From the NCBI RefSeq assembly GCF_041146395.1, contig NC_090989.1, forward strand, positions 127,099,501-127,163,500: a stretch of DNA of 64,000 bases. The letters run 5' to 3'. A program made the position numbers and the translations under genes. Shown piece by piece: positions 17,685-31,100 of the stretch. The DNA is from Eulemur rufifrons. Lineage: Eukaryota; Chordata; Mammalia; Primates; Lemuridae. Each line of letters opens with the position of its first letter. Positions within the stretch are counted from its first letter, which is position 1. The notes beneath the pieces are model-generated. The model saw nothing but the letters and a program-made list of their open reading frames with translations, ran no database searches and was not told the origin of the DNA.

Positions 17685-19279
17685 CAGGAGGAGGGGACAA
17701 GATGGCCAACTAGAGACATCGATGAGCAGAATGTTCCAAAAATTTACAATTTCAGGTGAAAAAGCATAGCCCAGGTGAAATACTGAGGGAAAGGTGCCAA
17801 AACATACCCTTGGAGATCTTATAGGAAAAAGGTGTGGAGCAGAATAAGAAGGGGCAAGATTTTAGCAGAGACAGATCCCCAAGGGATTTGGAGTCTGGTG
17901 GAAAGGGTAGGTGGGAGTGTTTATTTTTCCTCCCCTCGCACCTGCAGCAGTCCACCAGCTCCCAGCTTGTCAGCTGACAAGGGCCCTTCTGCCCTCATGA
18001 ATCCAGGCACTACTGCCATCATTAAACTGAGAGCTTCTTGGGAACAGAGCAGTGGGCTGCAGGCCTACGTAGTGTCGCTTCCCCCTACCAGTCTTGAGCC
18101 AAGATGGTAGGCACCATATTGCCTAAGCACATGCTGGGTGCCTCTATCCTGCCTGCCACTGGATCCCAAATGAACATTCCCCAGCACCCACTTGAACTGT
18201 GATAACCACAAAGGAACAGGGAGACACAGGAGAGCAGAAGTATTACTGGAGTTCTGACCTGTAGGGTGGGCTGCCCCAAGAGGACTGGAAAGTACCACGA
18301 ACACTTTTTAGGTCAGAGGATGGAAGAATGCACATTATTCTCCAGCTCCAGAGAGCCCCTGGCTTGTGATCTGAAGTTGTCTGCACCCCTCCCAGCAGAG
18401 ACATGAGTGCAGAGAGGAGTCCACAGGGTAGTAGAGTGGCCCTCGCCCAGGGCAGAAGCAGCACTGGAGCCTGGGAAGGGACATAGAGATGGGAACCTCC
18501 TCTAGAAGGTAGGGCTAGCGGTCTTCTCCCCAAGCTACCTGTCTATTCTAGGGGGAGCCTACCCTCCATGGAGGCAAGTCCATGGCACAATCACACCTCC
18601 CCTGTCGGAACATGTCAGCCATAGCCCACAGCCAGTCAGCCAGCCCCACACACAGAAGGTTGAGCTGCCTCGACCACCTCTGGTGCAGCTGGGCCAGGGT
18701 GAGATCTAAAAATCTAGGTGATTTTATGCCCCCAAAGGGCAGAGACTGCTGGCACTGCTAAGAGAGGGACGTGTGAGCAGCTTGACATCCCACAATTATC
18801 TATCTCTGCTAATCTCATCAAGAGAGGCCTACCCTTCCTGTCCCAAACTCACAGTGCATCTGCCCTTCTCCTGGCCTGAGCATTCTTCCAGAGCAGGAGA
18901 TCACCCCACCCATCACTATCACAGCCAGCACCCAAACTCAGGGAGGCTTCAGGGCAAGTTTTCTAGCCCAGTCTTGGTCTGTTCCCCCCCTCCCCCCCAG
19001 GACTAAAACACACCAACCAGGGGCCTGGGAACTGGGGATTACCTAACCTAGTCTACCACTGCTGGCACATGAATACTCCCCTAGGGGTCTACATGACCCA
19101 AATTGCCAGCAACACCACAGTGGGTACCTACCTGCATGAGCCAAAAGGCCGTGTACATCTCCCTCTCTACAATGAGCAACAGACTTCCTGGCAGAGGAGA
19201 ACAGATGACAAATAAAGCTACTGTTTTGAGCTGAAGAAGAGGTTCCACATGAGAAGGAATCAGCATAATAATTCTGACA

Positions 19280-20230
19280 ATATGAAAAAACAGGCTGTTT
19301 AAACACCCCTAAGGATCAGACTAGCTCTCCAGCAATGTACTCCAACCAAAAGGAAATTTTTAAAATGCCAAATATGGAATTCAAAATATGGATGGCAAAT
19401 AAGCTCAAAAGGACAGATGAGAAAGTTTAAAACCAACACAAAGAAACCAAAATAATAATTCAGGACATGAAGGAAAAATACACTGAAGAGATAGATATTA
19501 AAAAAAAAAAAAATCAACAGAACTTCTGGAAATTAAAGAGTCTTTTAGGGAATTTCCAAATACAATGGAAAGTTTTAACAACAAACTAAACCAAGCATAA
19601 GAATGAATTTCAGAGCTTGAAGATAAGGCATTCAAATTAACCCAGTCAGTCAAAAATAAAGAAAAAAGAATCAAAAGAAATGAACATAGTTTCTCCAAGA
19701 AATTTGGGATTATGTAAAGTGCCCAAATATAAGATTCACGGTATCCCTGAGGAAAAGTAAGAAAAAGCAAAAGGAAAACTTATTTGAAGGAATGATGGAA
19801 GAAAACTTCTCTGGTCTTTCTAGACATTTAGACATCAAGATACAAGAAAGTCATCAAACTTCTGGAAGATTCATTGCAAACAGGACATCTCCAAGACACA
19901 CAGTCATCAGTCCGGCCAAATTCAGAGAGGAGGAGAAAACTCTATAAGCTTATTTACAAAGAAAAACCCATCAGACCAACAGAAGACTTCTCAGCAAAAA
20001 CCTTGCAATCCAGAGGGAACTAAGGTCCCATCTTTAGTCTTCTTAAACAGAATAACACTCAGCCAAGAATTTTGTATTTTGCAAAACTAAGTTTCATAAA
20101 TTAAGGAGAAATATAATCTTCCCCAGAAAAGCAAACACTAAAGAAATGTTTCACCACTAGACCTGCCCTACATGAAATGCTTGCAAGTACTCTCAACACT
20201 GAAAAGATTGGTCAATACTCACTAGTGTAA
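19280..20230 (+). pseudogene. L1 ORF1 remnant (RNA-binding chaperone)
   Basis: Degenerate L1 ORF1. A coiled-coil-type, Lys/Glu-rich section lies around 19,340-19,680, followed by the RRM start readable as QEIWDYVK near 19,690-19,720. C-terminal pieces extend to about 20,230, just ahead of ORF2. ORF1p normally trimerises and binds L1 RNA. Here several stops and frameshifts rule out a product. The ends are approximate. Confidence 0.75.
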
Positions 20231-20311
20231 AAGCACACAAAAGTGAAATCTCACAATTCTTATAAGATAATAATACAAGGGAGAATACCAAGACAACTAG
20301 GTAAAAACATG

Positions 20312-23300
20312 ATGACTGGAACATTATCTCACTTATCAGTATTAACACAGAACGTAAATGGTCTAAATGCCTGACCTACGGGACATAGATTGAAAGAATG
20401 GGTAAAGAACCAGAATTCAACAATATGCTGCCAACGAAAAACTCAAATAACTGGTAGAGATTCTTATAAGGTCAAGGTAAAGGGATGAAAAATTATATTA
20501 CATGCAAAAAGAAACCAAAAGTGAGCAGCAGTAGCTATTTTTATATTAGACAAAACAGACTTTAAACCAACAATAGTGAAAAAAGATAAAGATGGTCATT
20601 ACATTAATACAATGATAAAGGGATTAACTCAACAAGATATAACAATCCTAAATACATATACACCTAACACCAGATCTCCCAGATTTATAAAACAAGTACT
20701 ACTAGACCTAAGAAATGAAATAATCAGCAAGAGAGTGGGGGACATCAACTTTCTACAGACAGAACTAGACATTCTACTAAAGCAGAAAATCAAAAAGAAA
20801 CAATGATCTTAAAGGAGACTCTAGAACAAATGGACCTAACAGACATTTACAGAACACTTGCCAAAAAGTGCAGAACATACATTCTTCCAATCAGCACATG
20901 GAAGATTTTCCAAGATAGACCATATGGTAGGCCACAAAACAAGTCTCAGCAATTTTTTTAAAAAGCAAAATCACACCATGTACCTTCTCAGACCACAATG
21001 GAATAAAAATAGAAATCAATCGAAAAGGAACTCTCAAAACTATACGATTATATGGAAATTAACCTGTTGCTGAGCAGTCTTTGGGTCAACAATGAAATCA
21101 AGATGGAAATCAAAAAATTAAAAACAAAAAAAAATAATATAAAGGATCGATAAAATGAGAAGTTAGTTCTTTGAAAAGATAAACAAAATAGATCACTAGC
21201 ATGATTAACCAAGAAAATAAGCTCAATCAGAAATGAAAAAGGAGATATTACAACCAAAGTCACAGAAATACAAACAATCATCCGACACTGCTATGAACAC
21301 CTCTATGCACACAAACTAGAAAATCTAGAGGAAATGGATAAAGTTTTGGAAACACACAACCTCCCAAGCCTGAATCAGGTAGAAACAGAAATCCTAAACA
21401 GACCAAATAATTAGTAAGATTAAATCAGTAACAAAAAAAACCTCCCAACAACAGCAACAAAATCCCAGGGCCAGATGGACTCATAGCCAAATTCTACAAG
21501 ACCTACGACGAAGAACTGAAACTCACCTTACTGAAATTGTTCCATAACATCAAAACAGAGGAAATCCTCCCTAATTCATTACCCAAAGCAAGTATCACCC
21601 TGATACTAAAGCCAGAAAAGGACACAGCAAAAAAAGGAAACTAAAGACTAATATTTCTCATGAACATGGATGTAAAAATCCTCAACAAAATACTAGCAAA
21701 TTGAATCCAACAACACATCAAAAAAATAATTCACCATGATAAAGTGGGTTTCATCCTAGCGATGCAAGGATAGTTCAACACACACAAGTCAATAAATTTG
21801 ATCCACCACAAACAGAATTAAAAAATAAAAACCATATGATCATCTCAACAGATGACAAAAAGCATTTGATTGAATCCAGCACCTCTTCATGATAAAAACC
21901 CTTAACAAACTTGGCTTAGAAAGAATATCAAAACAATAAAAGCCATAGATGACAAACCCATAGTCAACATCATACTGACTGGGGAAAAGTTGAAAGCATT
22001 CCCCCTAGGAATGGAAAAAAGACAAGAATGCCCATTTTCACCACTTCTATTTGACATAGTACTCGAAGTCCTACCAAAAGCAATTGGGCAAGAGAAAGAA
22101 ATAAAGGACAACCAAATCAGAAAAGAGGAGGTCAAACTATCCCTGTTTGCTTAAGATATGATCTTATATCTTATATCTATTAGTCCTAAAAACTAATCCA
22201 AAATATTCCTAGATTTGATAAATCAATTCAGTAAAGTTTCAGGTTACAAAACTAATGTACACAAATCAGTAGCATTTCTATACACTAATAACAGCTGAGA
22301 ATCAAATCAAGATCTCAATATCATTTACAATACCTGCAAAAAATAAAACACCTAGTAATATCCTTAACCAAGGAAGTGAAAGATCTCTTCAAGGAGAACC
22401 ATAAAATACTGACGAAAGACATCACTGATGACACAAAAGAACAACAACACTCCATGTTCATGGATCGGAAGAATCAATATAGTTAAAATGTCCATACTGT
22501 GCAAAGTGATTTAGAGATTCAGTGCAATTCCAATCAAAGAACCAATGTCATTTTTCACAGAATTAGAAAAAGTAATCCTAAATTTCATATGGAACCAAAA
22601 AAGAGCCTGAATAGCCAAAGCAATCCTAAGCAAAAAGAACAAATCTGGAGGTATCACATTACCCAACTTCAAATTATACTACAAGGCTACAGTAACAAAA
22701 ACATCATGGTACTTGTATAAAAGTAGACACATAGATCAATGGAACAGAATAGAGAACCTAGAAATAAAACCACATACCTACAGCCAACTGATCCTCAACA
22801 GAGCAGACAAAAACATACACTGGGACACTGAGGAAAGGACGCCCTTTTCAATAAATAGTGCTGGGAAAATTGGACAGCCACATTCAGAAGAAGGAATCTG
22901 GATCCCTACCTCTCACCATACACAAAAACTAACTCAAGATATATTAAAGACTTAAATGAAAGACCTGACACCATAAAAATTCTAGTAGAAAACCTAGGAA
23001 AAACTCTTCTGGACATTGACCTAGGCAAAGAATTTATAACTAAGGGACCCCAAAAGCAAATACAACTAAAATAAAAATAAATAAATAGTACTTAATTAAA
23101 CTATTAACAAAAAGTTTCTGCACAGAAAATAATCAACAGAGTAAATAGACAACCTACAGAATGGGAGAAAATATTCACAAACTATACAGCTGACAAAGGA
23201 CTAATATCCAGAATATACAAGGAACTCAAACAAATCAGAAAAAAATTAAAAAGTAGGCAAAAAGACATGAACACACATTTTTCAGAAGAAGATAATACAA

Positions 23301-23876
23301 ATGGCCAAAAAAACATGAAAAAATGCACAACATCACTAATCATCAGGGAAATGCAAATTAAAACCACAATGAGATATCGTCATACACCAGTCAGATGGAT
23401 ATTATTAAAAAGTCAAAAAACAATGGATGTTGGCATAGACATGGTGAAAAGGGAACACTTATACATTGGTGGTGGGAACATAAATTAGTACAACCTCTAT
23501 GTAAAACAGTATTTAGTTCCTCAAAAAACTAAAAGTAGACCTATAATTCAATCCAGCAATCCCAATACTGAGTATCTACCCAAAGAAAAAGAAGTCAGTA
23601 TATCAAAAAGACTCATTACTCATATGTTTATCATAGCACAATTTACAATTGCAAAGATATGGAATCAACCAAAGTGCCCATCAACTGATAAGTGGACAAA
23701 GAAAATGTGGCATATAATATGCTATGGAATACTACTCAGACATGAACAAATGATGAAATAATGTCTTTCACAGCAACCTGGATGGAACTCAAAGCCATTA
23801 TTCTAAGTGGAGTATCTCAGAAACAGAAAAACAAATATTGCATGTACTCACTCATTTATAAGTGGGAGCTAAACAA
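20312..23876 (+). pseudogene. L1 ORF2 remnant (endonuclease-reverse transcriptase)
   Basis: Starts at an ATG in the usual ORF2 context and reads TGTLSHLSVLTQNVNGLNA before a stop, matching the endonuclease N-terminus (NVNGL). Endonuclease pieces follow (20,576-21,073). RT pieces lie across 21,290-22,200, with the RQGCPLS region decayed near 22,020. The C-terminal region ends at about 23,876. ORF2p would nick DNA and reverse-transcribe L1 RNA, but at least a dozen stops or frameshifts make this copy dead. Confidence 0.8.
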
Positions 23877-24116
23877 TGGGTATACATGGTCATACAAAAG
23901 GAGATAATGAACTTTGGAGACTCAGAAGAGGGGAAGGTGGGAGGGAGGTTAAGGATCAAGTTACCTACTGGGTACAATGTACACTATTCAGGTGATAGGT
24001 ACACTGACTTCACCACTACACAATTCATCCATCTAAGATAAAAACACTTGCACTCCCTAAATCTATTGAAATTTAAAAAAAAAAAAAGAAAAGAAAAGAA
24101 AAAGAAAAAAACAAAG

Positions 24117-24127
24117 AATGAACCCCT
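24117..24127. repeat. Right target-site duplication of L1
   Basis: aatgaacccct, the exact copy of 17,674-17,684. Confidence 0.92.
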
Positions 24128-26358
24128 AGAGACACCTGACCCAAATTCAACAAGTTATCGAATTTAGCTATTCTTATTCACCTGTCCCAGATCTGCTGTC
24201 ATTTCAACCCTACATCCTTAGAACATATAAAAACTCCAGATTCGTTGTTATATAACCACATCATTATCACAGCAATATTAATAATCCCTTGATATAATCA
24301 AAAATTGAAATTTTTAAAACATAATCAATTGAATTATAAAAAAGATTTGCTTTCACCAAATGTTTCACTGATCCTTTCAATACTACAATGATTTCTAAAT
24401 AATTTCTTCTGTAAAACATTTTGTAAAGGATAATGACTATTTAAAAAAAAAGAAAACATTAATTTCAAAAATGAAAGCTTTCCAACTGACTTTTACCCTG
24501 GTCACTCACATTGCTAATCCATTGAGGAAAGTCTACAGTATTATGAGTACTATGTTTTTCCACTGAAAATCTAGAATGTTATTTTGCATATCAAAAATGA
24601 AATTTCTCAGCAGAGCACCACAAAAGTAACCTAGTAAAATCTGTTAGCATCATTATTTATTTCATATAAGCAATCATAACTAAATAGAAAAGCATATTTG
24701 TCTAATGTTATTTTTTAAATGAACTACTATTAATAGATAAACTAAAAAACAATCTAGATTTCTTGTTTAACCTATCAGTTTTCTTAACAGTATTGTAGAA
24801 TGTGACTATATGATTGTGCATAAAATTCCTGCTGGTTTGTCAAAAAGTCAAACTAGAGCACTGAAGAGATATATGAATAAACTCTACTTAACAAACAATA
24901 GTAGTAATTGCTATTGCTATGAGGACTATCATACACAAAAGTTTAATGTATTAAAATTTAAAAATATCACTTTCAAAATGTAAAAGATTAGAGGACATAA
25001 AAGATAAAACCAAGGCTCATTCAAATTTAACCTATAATTTTTCACATAATACATTCACTGGTCAAAAAAGAAATTACGAGCCTGTGAAATATAAACAACC
25101 ACAGCTCAAAATATGAAATACAAAGCCAAATGTAAGCAAAAAAAAAAAAAAAAAAAAAAACTACATAGTTTTCACACAGTGTCTTTTCTAATCCTATGTA
25201 TTTTTACTAATGCAAAATATATCAACTTAGAAAGTTTATCTTAACATTCTTTAAAGTTTGTGATTACAGGGGATTACCTCCAAGATCAAAAGCAGCACTG
25301 CATGAATACTAATATGACATGATCGAACTGCAAAAAAATTCAAAGCTGCTCAAGTTGTGCAACACATAAGTAAATCAAGAAAACTAAAACACTTACGATA
25401 TTTAATAGGAAGCATTTGTGTATGTCTGTATTTATATAAAGCTGTGTCACTATTTTTTACCCAAATCACTTTCAAAATATTTGACCAAAGATCCTAGAAC
25501 TTCTTGAAAGATAAGAAATGCCTAATTTGTTTTTAGTGTCCCTGTAACCTGAAGAAACTCAAAAGCTACAAATATAACATATTCCTGTAACAACTCTAAA
25601 AATGATGTTAAGTTTCAAAAATAAAAACCTCTGAATTGTCTTCATTATAACATTCTTTAATAAGAAATGTGGTTTAAAAACACAATCAGCTGATACATTC
25701 TGCATAGTTATTAGTATTCAATGAAAGAAAATGTCTAGATATTGAGTAAATAAAAATCTATAAAATAATTTGCAAGGTGTACAATTCCACATCATAAAAC
25801 ATTCTATTTCACATCTTGACTATAAACCACTAAAAGAAAAATCTAGGTCTACGAAGTATTTTATAGAAATTAGTATTCTCAATTCAAATAGTAATTAGAG
25901 TGTTCTGATGGCTATTACCCTAAATTATTTGGAGGCCAATGAATTTAACTTCTAAAAACTAAACTGTAAAGGTTTAACTGCATACTTTATAACCATATTT
26001 TGGACTGAATACATAAAATATTCAGGTTTACCATGAAATAACTGTCATCATGAATTTCAACCTCAAAACAGAGAAAAACGTGTGTTATGAAGAATGTGAA
26101 GCTGCCTGACCAGTGAGCAACATATACAGCGAACTTAATGTGAAGTTAACCATCAAATCAACAGGTAAAGCTACACTTTGACATTTTCTTGCCTTCAAAA
26201 AAATGTATTATTACTATTAGCATCCTTGACTCAATATTAAAAGTATGATCAATACTGTAACATCATATGTACAATAAACAATTTCAAATTCCTTGCCAGA
26301 TTTAATTCATTCTTCTATCATACTCAATACAAGTTGTGTATTTCTTACTCAAAATGCT
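24128..26358. other. AT-rich non-coding stretch
   Basis: The first roughly 190 bp probably continue the L1M fragment split by the L1. The rest has no named repeat except a pure A run at 25,138-25,160. A possible 50-bp minus-strand exon at 25,278-25,327 is listed among the findings. Confidence 0.5.
25138..25160. repeat. Poly(A) run, 23 bp
   Basis: Uninterrupted A tract without a recognisable SINE body upstream. Confidence 0.9.
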
Positions 26359-26662
26359 TAGCCAGGTACAGTGTTTCATTGCTTGTAATCCCAGCATTTT
26401 GGGAGTTCAAGGCAAGAGGATTGCTTGAGGCCAGGAGTTCAAGACCAGCCTGAGCAACATAGTGAGATGCTGTCTCTACAAAAATAAAAATAAATTAGCC
26501 AGCCATGGTGGCACATACCTGTAGTCCTAGCTACTCAGGAGGCTGAGGCAGGAGGATCAGGACTTCAAGGTGACAGAGCACTATGGTCGGGCCACTGCAC
26601 TCTAGCCTGGGCCACAGGAGCAAAACCTTGTCTCAAAAAACAAAAGAAAACAAACAAAAAAA
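26359..26662 (+). mobile_element. Alu SINE, old
   Basis: Dimeric Alu ('agccaggtacagtgtttcat' start, 'gagcaacatagtgagatgct' in the left arm, A/CAAA-rich tail) with many substitutions and a partly scrambled right arm near 26,560-26,590. AluJ-like age. Confidence 0.88.
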
Positions 26663-26684
26663 AAAAAACAGGAAAAAAAAATTC

Positions 26685-26995
26685 TTGGGACCAGAAGTGT
26701 TCAGAATATTTGCATACCCATGAGATACCTGGGAGATTGAACCCAAGTATAAATAGAAAATTCATTTATGTTTCACGTACACCTTATACACATAGGCTAA
26801 GGGTAACTTTATACAATATTTTTAATACTTTTGTGCATAAAACAAAGTTTTGACTGCGTTTTGACTGTAAGTCATCAAAGGAAATCAAGTGTGGAATTTT
26901 CCAATTGTGGTGTCATGTTGGCACTCAAAAATTTTTGGATTTTGGAGCACTGCAGATTTCAGCTTTTCAGATTAGGGATGCTCAACCTACAGTGA
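26685..26995 (+). mobile_element. Tigger-family DNA transposon remnant
   Basis: Wording such as 'gaccagaagtgttcagaat', 'cacgtacaccttatacaca', 'aaagttttgactgcgttttg' and 'tcagattagggatgctcaac' matches a non-autonomous Tigger (pogo/Tc1-mariner) family, likely the Tigger3/MER6 group. Non-coding. Confidence 0.75.
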
Positions 26996-27034
26996 TAATT
27001 TTTAAATTGTCATATATTGGGAACCAATTAATAA

Positions 27035-27230
27035 TAACAGACTGTACTCAGTGCTTTTTATAAACATACCTCCCCATGACACACCCACAGGGTTGTTTTA
27101 TCCCTATTTTACAGATGAAAAAATTAAGTACCTGAAGGGTAAAATCACTTGACTATGACTATTTTAAGTGGTCCAGCCAGATTCTCATCTAGGTCCATTT
27201 AACTTTAAGGTCTATTTATTCTTCCCCCAT
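27035..27230 (-). mobile_element. MIR SINE
   Basis: Reversed MIR: 'cagtgctttttataaac', 'ccctattttacagatgaa' and 'tacctgaagggtaaaatcac' in the expected order. The ends are fuzzy. Confidence 0.7.
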
Positions 27231-27654
27231 TCTAGGCTCTCCCTTATGCAAATCTTATTCATGGGTTAAAACACACTTCCCACTACTTTTTTTTCCAGAA
27301 ATTTGTATTTGGGACTGGAGGGGGTGGTGAGAGTAAAGTAATTTCTAGGACTAGGACTTATTTTGGGCAAACACCAGGATATAATTTTCTCCAAATTCTT
27401 CTGCATTTAACTTTCAATATTTCAAATATAAACATTGAAAATTACATCACTGAATAGGCAAGATTTAAAGATATCCATTATTCGCCACAAAAGATTTCCT
27501 AAAATAGCATTGAAGATTCTGAACAAAGATCCAAAAGTTGCTGTAATGTATTGGTAAAAGTACTGCCAAACAGTATCTCTGTTAAGTATAAACACAACTT
27601 TCTAAGAATGAAAAATTACGTGAAGCTCAGAATTGCTTAGTTATACATTTGGCT

Positions 27655-27946
27655 CTTGAACACCACAGGTTTGAGCTACACAGGTCCACCCAGACACAGA
27701 TTTTTTTTTCAATAGACGTACTCAAAAATTTTTTGGAGATTCATGACACTTCGAAAAAACTCACAGATGAACTGCATAGCCTATAAATATTGAAAAAATT
27801 AAGAAAAAGGTGTGCCATGAATGCACAAAATATATGCAGATATTAGTCTACTTATGTGTTAATCAACTGTTTATGTTATCAGTAAGGCTCCTCATCGACA
27901 GTAAGCTATTAGTAAAGTTTTGGGGGAATCAAAAGTTGTACACAGA
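27655..27946 (+). mobile_element. Tigger1-like DNA transposon, internally deleted
   Basis: Begins 'ttgaacaccacaggtttgag' and 'ctacacaggtccacccaga'. It ends with 'gtgttaatcaactgtttatg', 'ggctcctcatcgacagtaag', 'ctattagtaaagttttgg' and 'aatcaaaagttgtacacag', the two ends of Tigger1 with the middle missing. It stops abruptly at the poly-T of the reversed L1 at 27,947, so the L1 seems to have inserted near its terminal repeat. I do not find its last bases on the far side of the L1. Confidence 0.65.
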
Positions 27947-28147
27947 TTTTTTTTTTTTTATTTCAAGATATTATGATACAAACATTTTGGTTACATGTTA
28001 TGATTCTGCCACATCCAAATCATGATTTGAGGAATGCCCTTTCCCCCACTACAATGCTCACCTCATCCATTAGTTGTGAGTTTACACTCCCAATCCCCCT
28101 GCCCCCAAAGAATACTGTCACTGTGTGAGCACCTTAGTGTTGATTAG

Positions 28148-31100
28148 TCAGTGCCAATTTGATGGCAAGTACAAGTGGTGCCTATTCTTCCATTCTTGTG
28201 ATACCTCACTTCAGAGGATGGGATCAAGCTCTATCCAGGAAAATATAAGAGGTGCTAGATCACTGTCATTTTTTATAATGGAGCAGTATTCCATTGTACA
28301 CATATACCATACTTTATTATTAACTCATGGATTGACGGGCACTTGGGTTGTTTCCACATCCTTGCTATAGAGTGAATTGTGCTGCCATAAACATTCAAGT
28401 GCAGATGTCTTTATTATAGAATGACTTTTGTTCCTTTGGGTAGATGCCTAATAGTGCTATTGCTGGATCAAATGGTATTTCTATTTTTAGCTCTTTCAGG
28501 TATCTCCAACTTCTTTTCCAGAGAGGCTGCACTAATTTGCAGTCCCACCAGCAGTCTATGAGTGTTCTTATCTCTTCACATCCTCACCAGCATTTGGTGC
28601 CTTGGGATTTTTTTTATAAAGGTTGATCTCACTGGGGTTAGGTGATATCTCACTGTGGTTTTGATTTGCATTTCCCTAATGATTAGAGATGTTGAGCATT
28701 TGTTTATATGTTTGCTGGCCATTATTCTGTCTTCTTTTGAAAAGTTTCTGTTCATGTACTTTGCCCATTTATTGATGGGGTGGTTTGATTTTTTCTTGTT
28801 GATTTTTTTGAGTTCTAGATAGATTCTTGTTATCAGCCCTTTATCGGATGTGTAGAGAGCAAATATTTTCTCCCATTTTGTAGGTTGTCTATTTGCTCTA
28901 ATGATAGTTTCCTTGGCTGTACAAAAGCTTTTTAATTTGACCATGTCCCATTTATTTATTTTTGTAGCTGCTGTGATTGCTTTGGGGGTCTTCTTCATAA
29001 ATTCTTTGCCTAGGCCGTTATCTGAAATAGTCTTCCCTGCATTTTCTTCTAGGATTCTTAAGGTTTCATGCCTTAGGTTTAAATCTGTTATCCATCTTGA
29101 ATTGATTTTTGTTAAGAGGTGAGAGGTGAGGATCCTCTTTCAATCTTCTGTATGTAGCTATCCAGTTTTCCCAGCACCATTTATTGAAAAGGGATTCTTT
29201 TCCCCAGTGTGTATTTTTGTCTGCTTTGTCAAAGATTAGATTACCGTATGTGGATGATTTCATCTCTGGATTCTCCATCCTGTTCCAAAGGTCTATGTCT
29301 CTATTCTTGTGCCCTATGCTGTTTTAGTTACTATAGCCTTGTAGCACAGCTTGAAGTCTGGTAGACTGATACCTCCCAGTTTGTTCTTTTTCCTTAAGAT
29401 TGCTTTGGCATACGAGGTCTTCTCTGGTTCCATACGAAGCGTAGAATCATTTTTTCTAGACCTGTAAAGAATGATGATGGTACTTTGATAGGGAATGTAT
29501 TAATTCTGTAGATCAATTTAGGTAGTATGGACATTTTAATTATGTTGATTCTACCAATCCATGAGCAAGGTAGATTTTTCCATCTGTTTACATCTTCTAC
29601 AATTTCTTTTCTTAGTGTTTCATAGTTCTCCCCGTATATGTCTCTCACCTCTTTCGTTAAATATATTCCTATTTAATTTTCTTTGAGGCTATTGTAAAAG
29701 GTACTGTATTTTTTATTTTACTTTCAGCTTGACTGTTATTGGCGTACAAGAATGCCTCTGATTTGTATGTACTAATTTTGTATCCTGAGACCTACTGAAT
29801 TCATTTATCAATTGCAGGAGTCTCTTGGTTGAATCCTTGGGGTTTTTGAGATATAATATCTTATCATCAGCAAAGAGTGGGAGTTTGATCTCTTCTTCCC
29901 CCATTTGGATGCCCTTAATTCCCCTCTCTTGTCTAATTGCTCTAGCAAAGACTTCCAACACTATGTTGAATATAAGTGAGGATAGTGGGCATCCTTGTCT
30001 TGTTCCAGAGCTAAGTGGGAATGGTTTCAATTTTTCCCCGTTCAGAATGATATTGACTGTGAGTTTACCATATATGGCTTTGATAATTTTAATTACCATA
30101 TTTAATTTTAATTATATTTAATTTTAATTATGATATATGGCCTTGATAATTTTATTCCTATTTTGCTAAGAGTTCTTATCATAAAGGTGTGCTAGCCTTT
30201 GTCAAATGCTTTTTCTGCATCAATTAAGAGAATCATATGGTCTTTGTTCTTGCTTTTACTTATGAGGTGAATTGCATTTTTAGGTGTGCATATGTTGAAA
30301 CAGTCTTGCATCTCTGGTATAAAGCCCACCTTGTCATGGTCAATTATTTTCTTTAATAGCTGTTGCATTCGATTTGCTAAAATTTTTTTGAGGATTTTTG
30401 CATCAATATTGATGAGGGATATTGGTCTACAGTTTTCTTTTTTTGTTGTGTCCTTTCCTGGTTTGGGTATCAAGGTGATATTGGCTTCGTAGAATGAGTT
30501 GGGGAGGATACCATCTTCCTCAATGTTGTGGAATAATTTCTGTAGTATATGTATGAGTGCTTCTTTGTATGTTTGGTAGAACTTGGAAGTGTAGCCATCT
30601 GGTCCAGGACTTGTCCTTTTTGGAAGGTTTCTAATTACTGCTCCAACTTCTGTGCTTGATATTGTTTTGTTCAGGAATTCTAATTCCTCCTGGGTGAACT
30701 TAGGGAGGGTGTATGTTTCCAGGAATTTGTCCATTTCCTCCACATTATGTAGTTTTGGAGCATATAGGTTTTTATAGTATTCAAAGATAATATTTTGCAT
30801 TTCTGTGGTGTCTGTTGTGACTTTTCCTTTTTCATTTCTAATTGAGTTTATTAGAGTCCTTTCCATTCAAGTTCTTGTCAATCTGGCAAGAGGGCTGTCA
30901 ATTTTGTTTATCTTTTCGAAAAACCAGCTTTTGGTTTTATTGATCTTCTGTATAGTTCTTTTACTCTCAATTTCATTGAGTTCTGCTTTGATCTTGGTTC
31001 TTTTTTTTCTTCTGCTAGGTTTGGAGTTGATTTGCTCTTCCTTTTCCAATTCCTTGAGACTGTTTATTAGATTGTTGATATTTGAGCTTTCTGTTTTTTG

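Larger units (their letters stand above)
17685..24116 (+). mobile_element. Full-length old L1 between target-site duplications
   Basis: 6.4-kb element running from the 5' UTR start ('ggaggggacaagatggcca') through degenerate ORF1 and ORF2 to a 3' UTR and an A/AAAAG-rich tail (24,074-24,116). The exact 11-bp TSD shows it was a full-length retrotransposition, with no 5' truncation. The 5' UTR (17,685 to about 19,280) is GC-richer than its surroundings, as expected for an L1 promoter. ORFs are interrupted by many stops, so it is inactive. By divergence it is older than the L1 at 27.9-34.8 kb and fits the L1MA-like age class. Confidence 0.92.
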
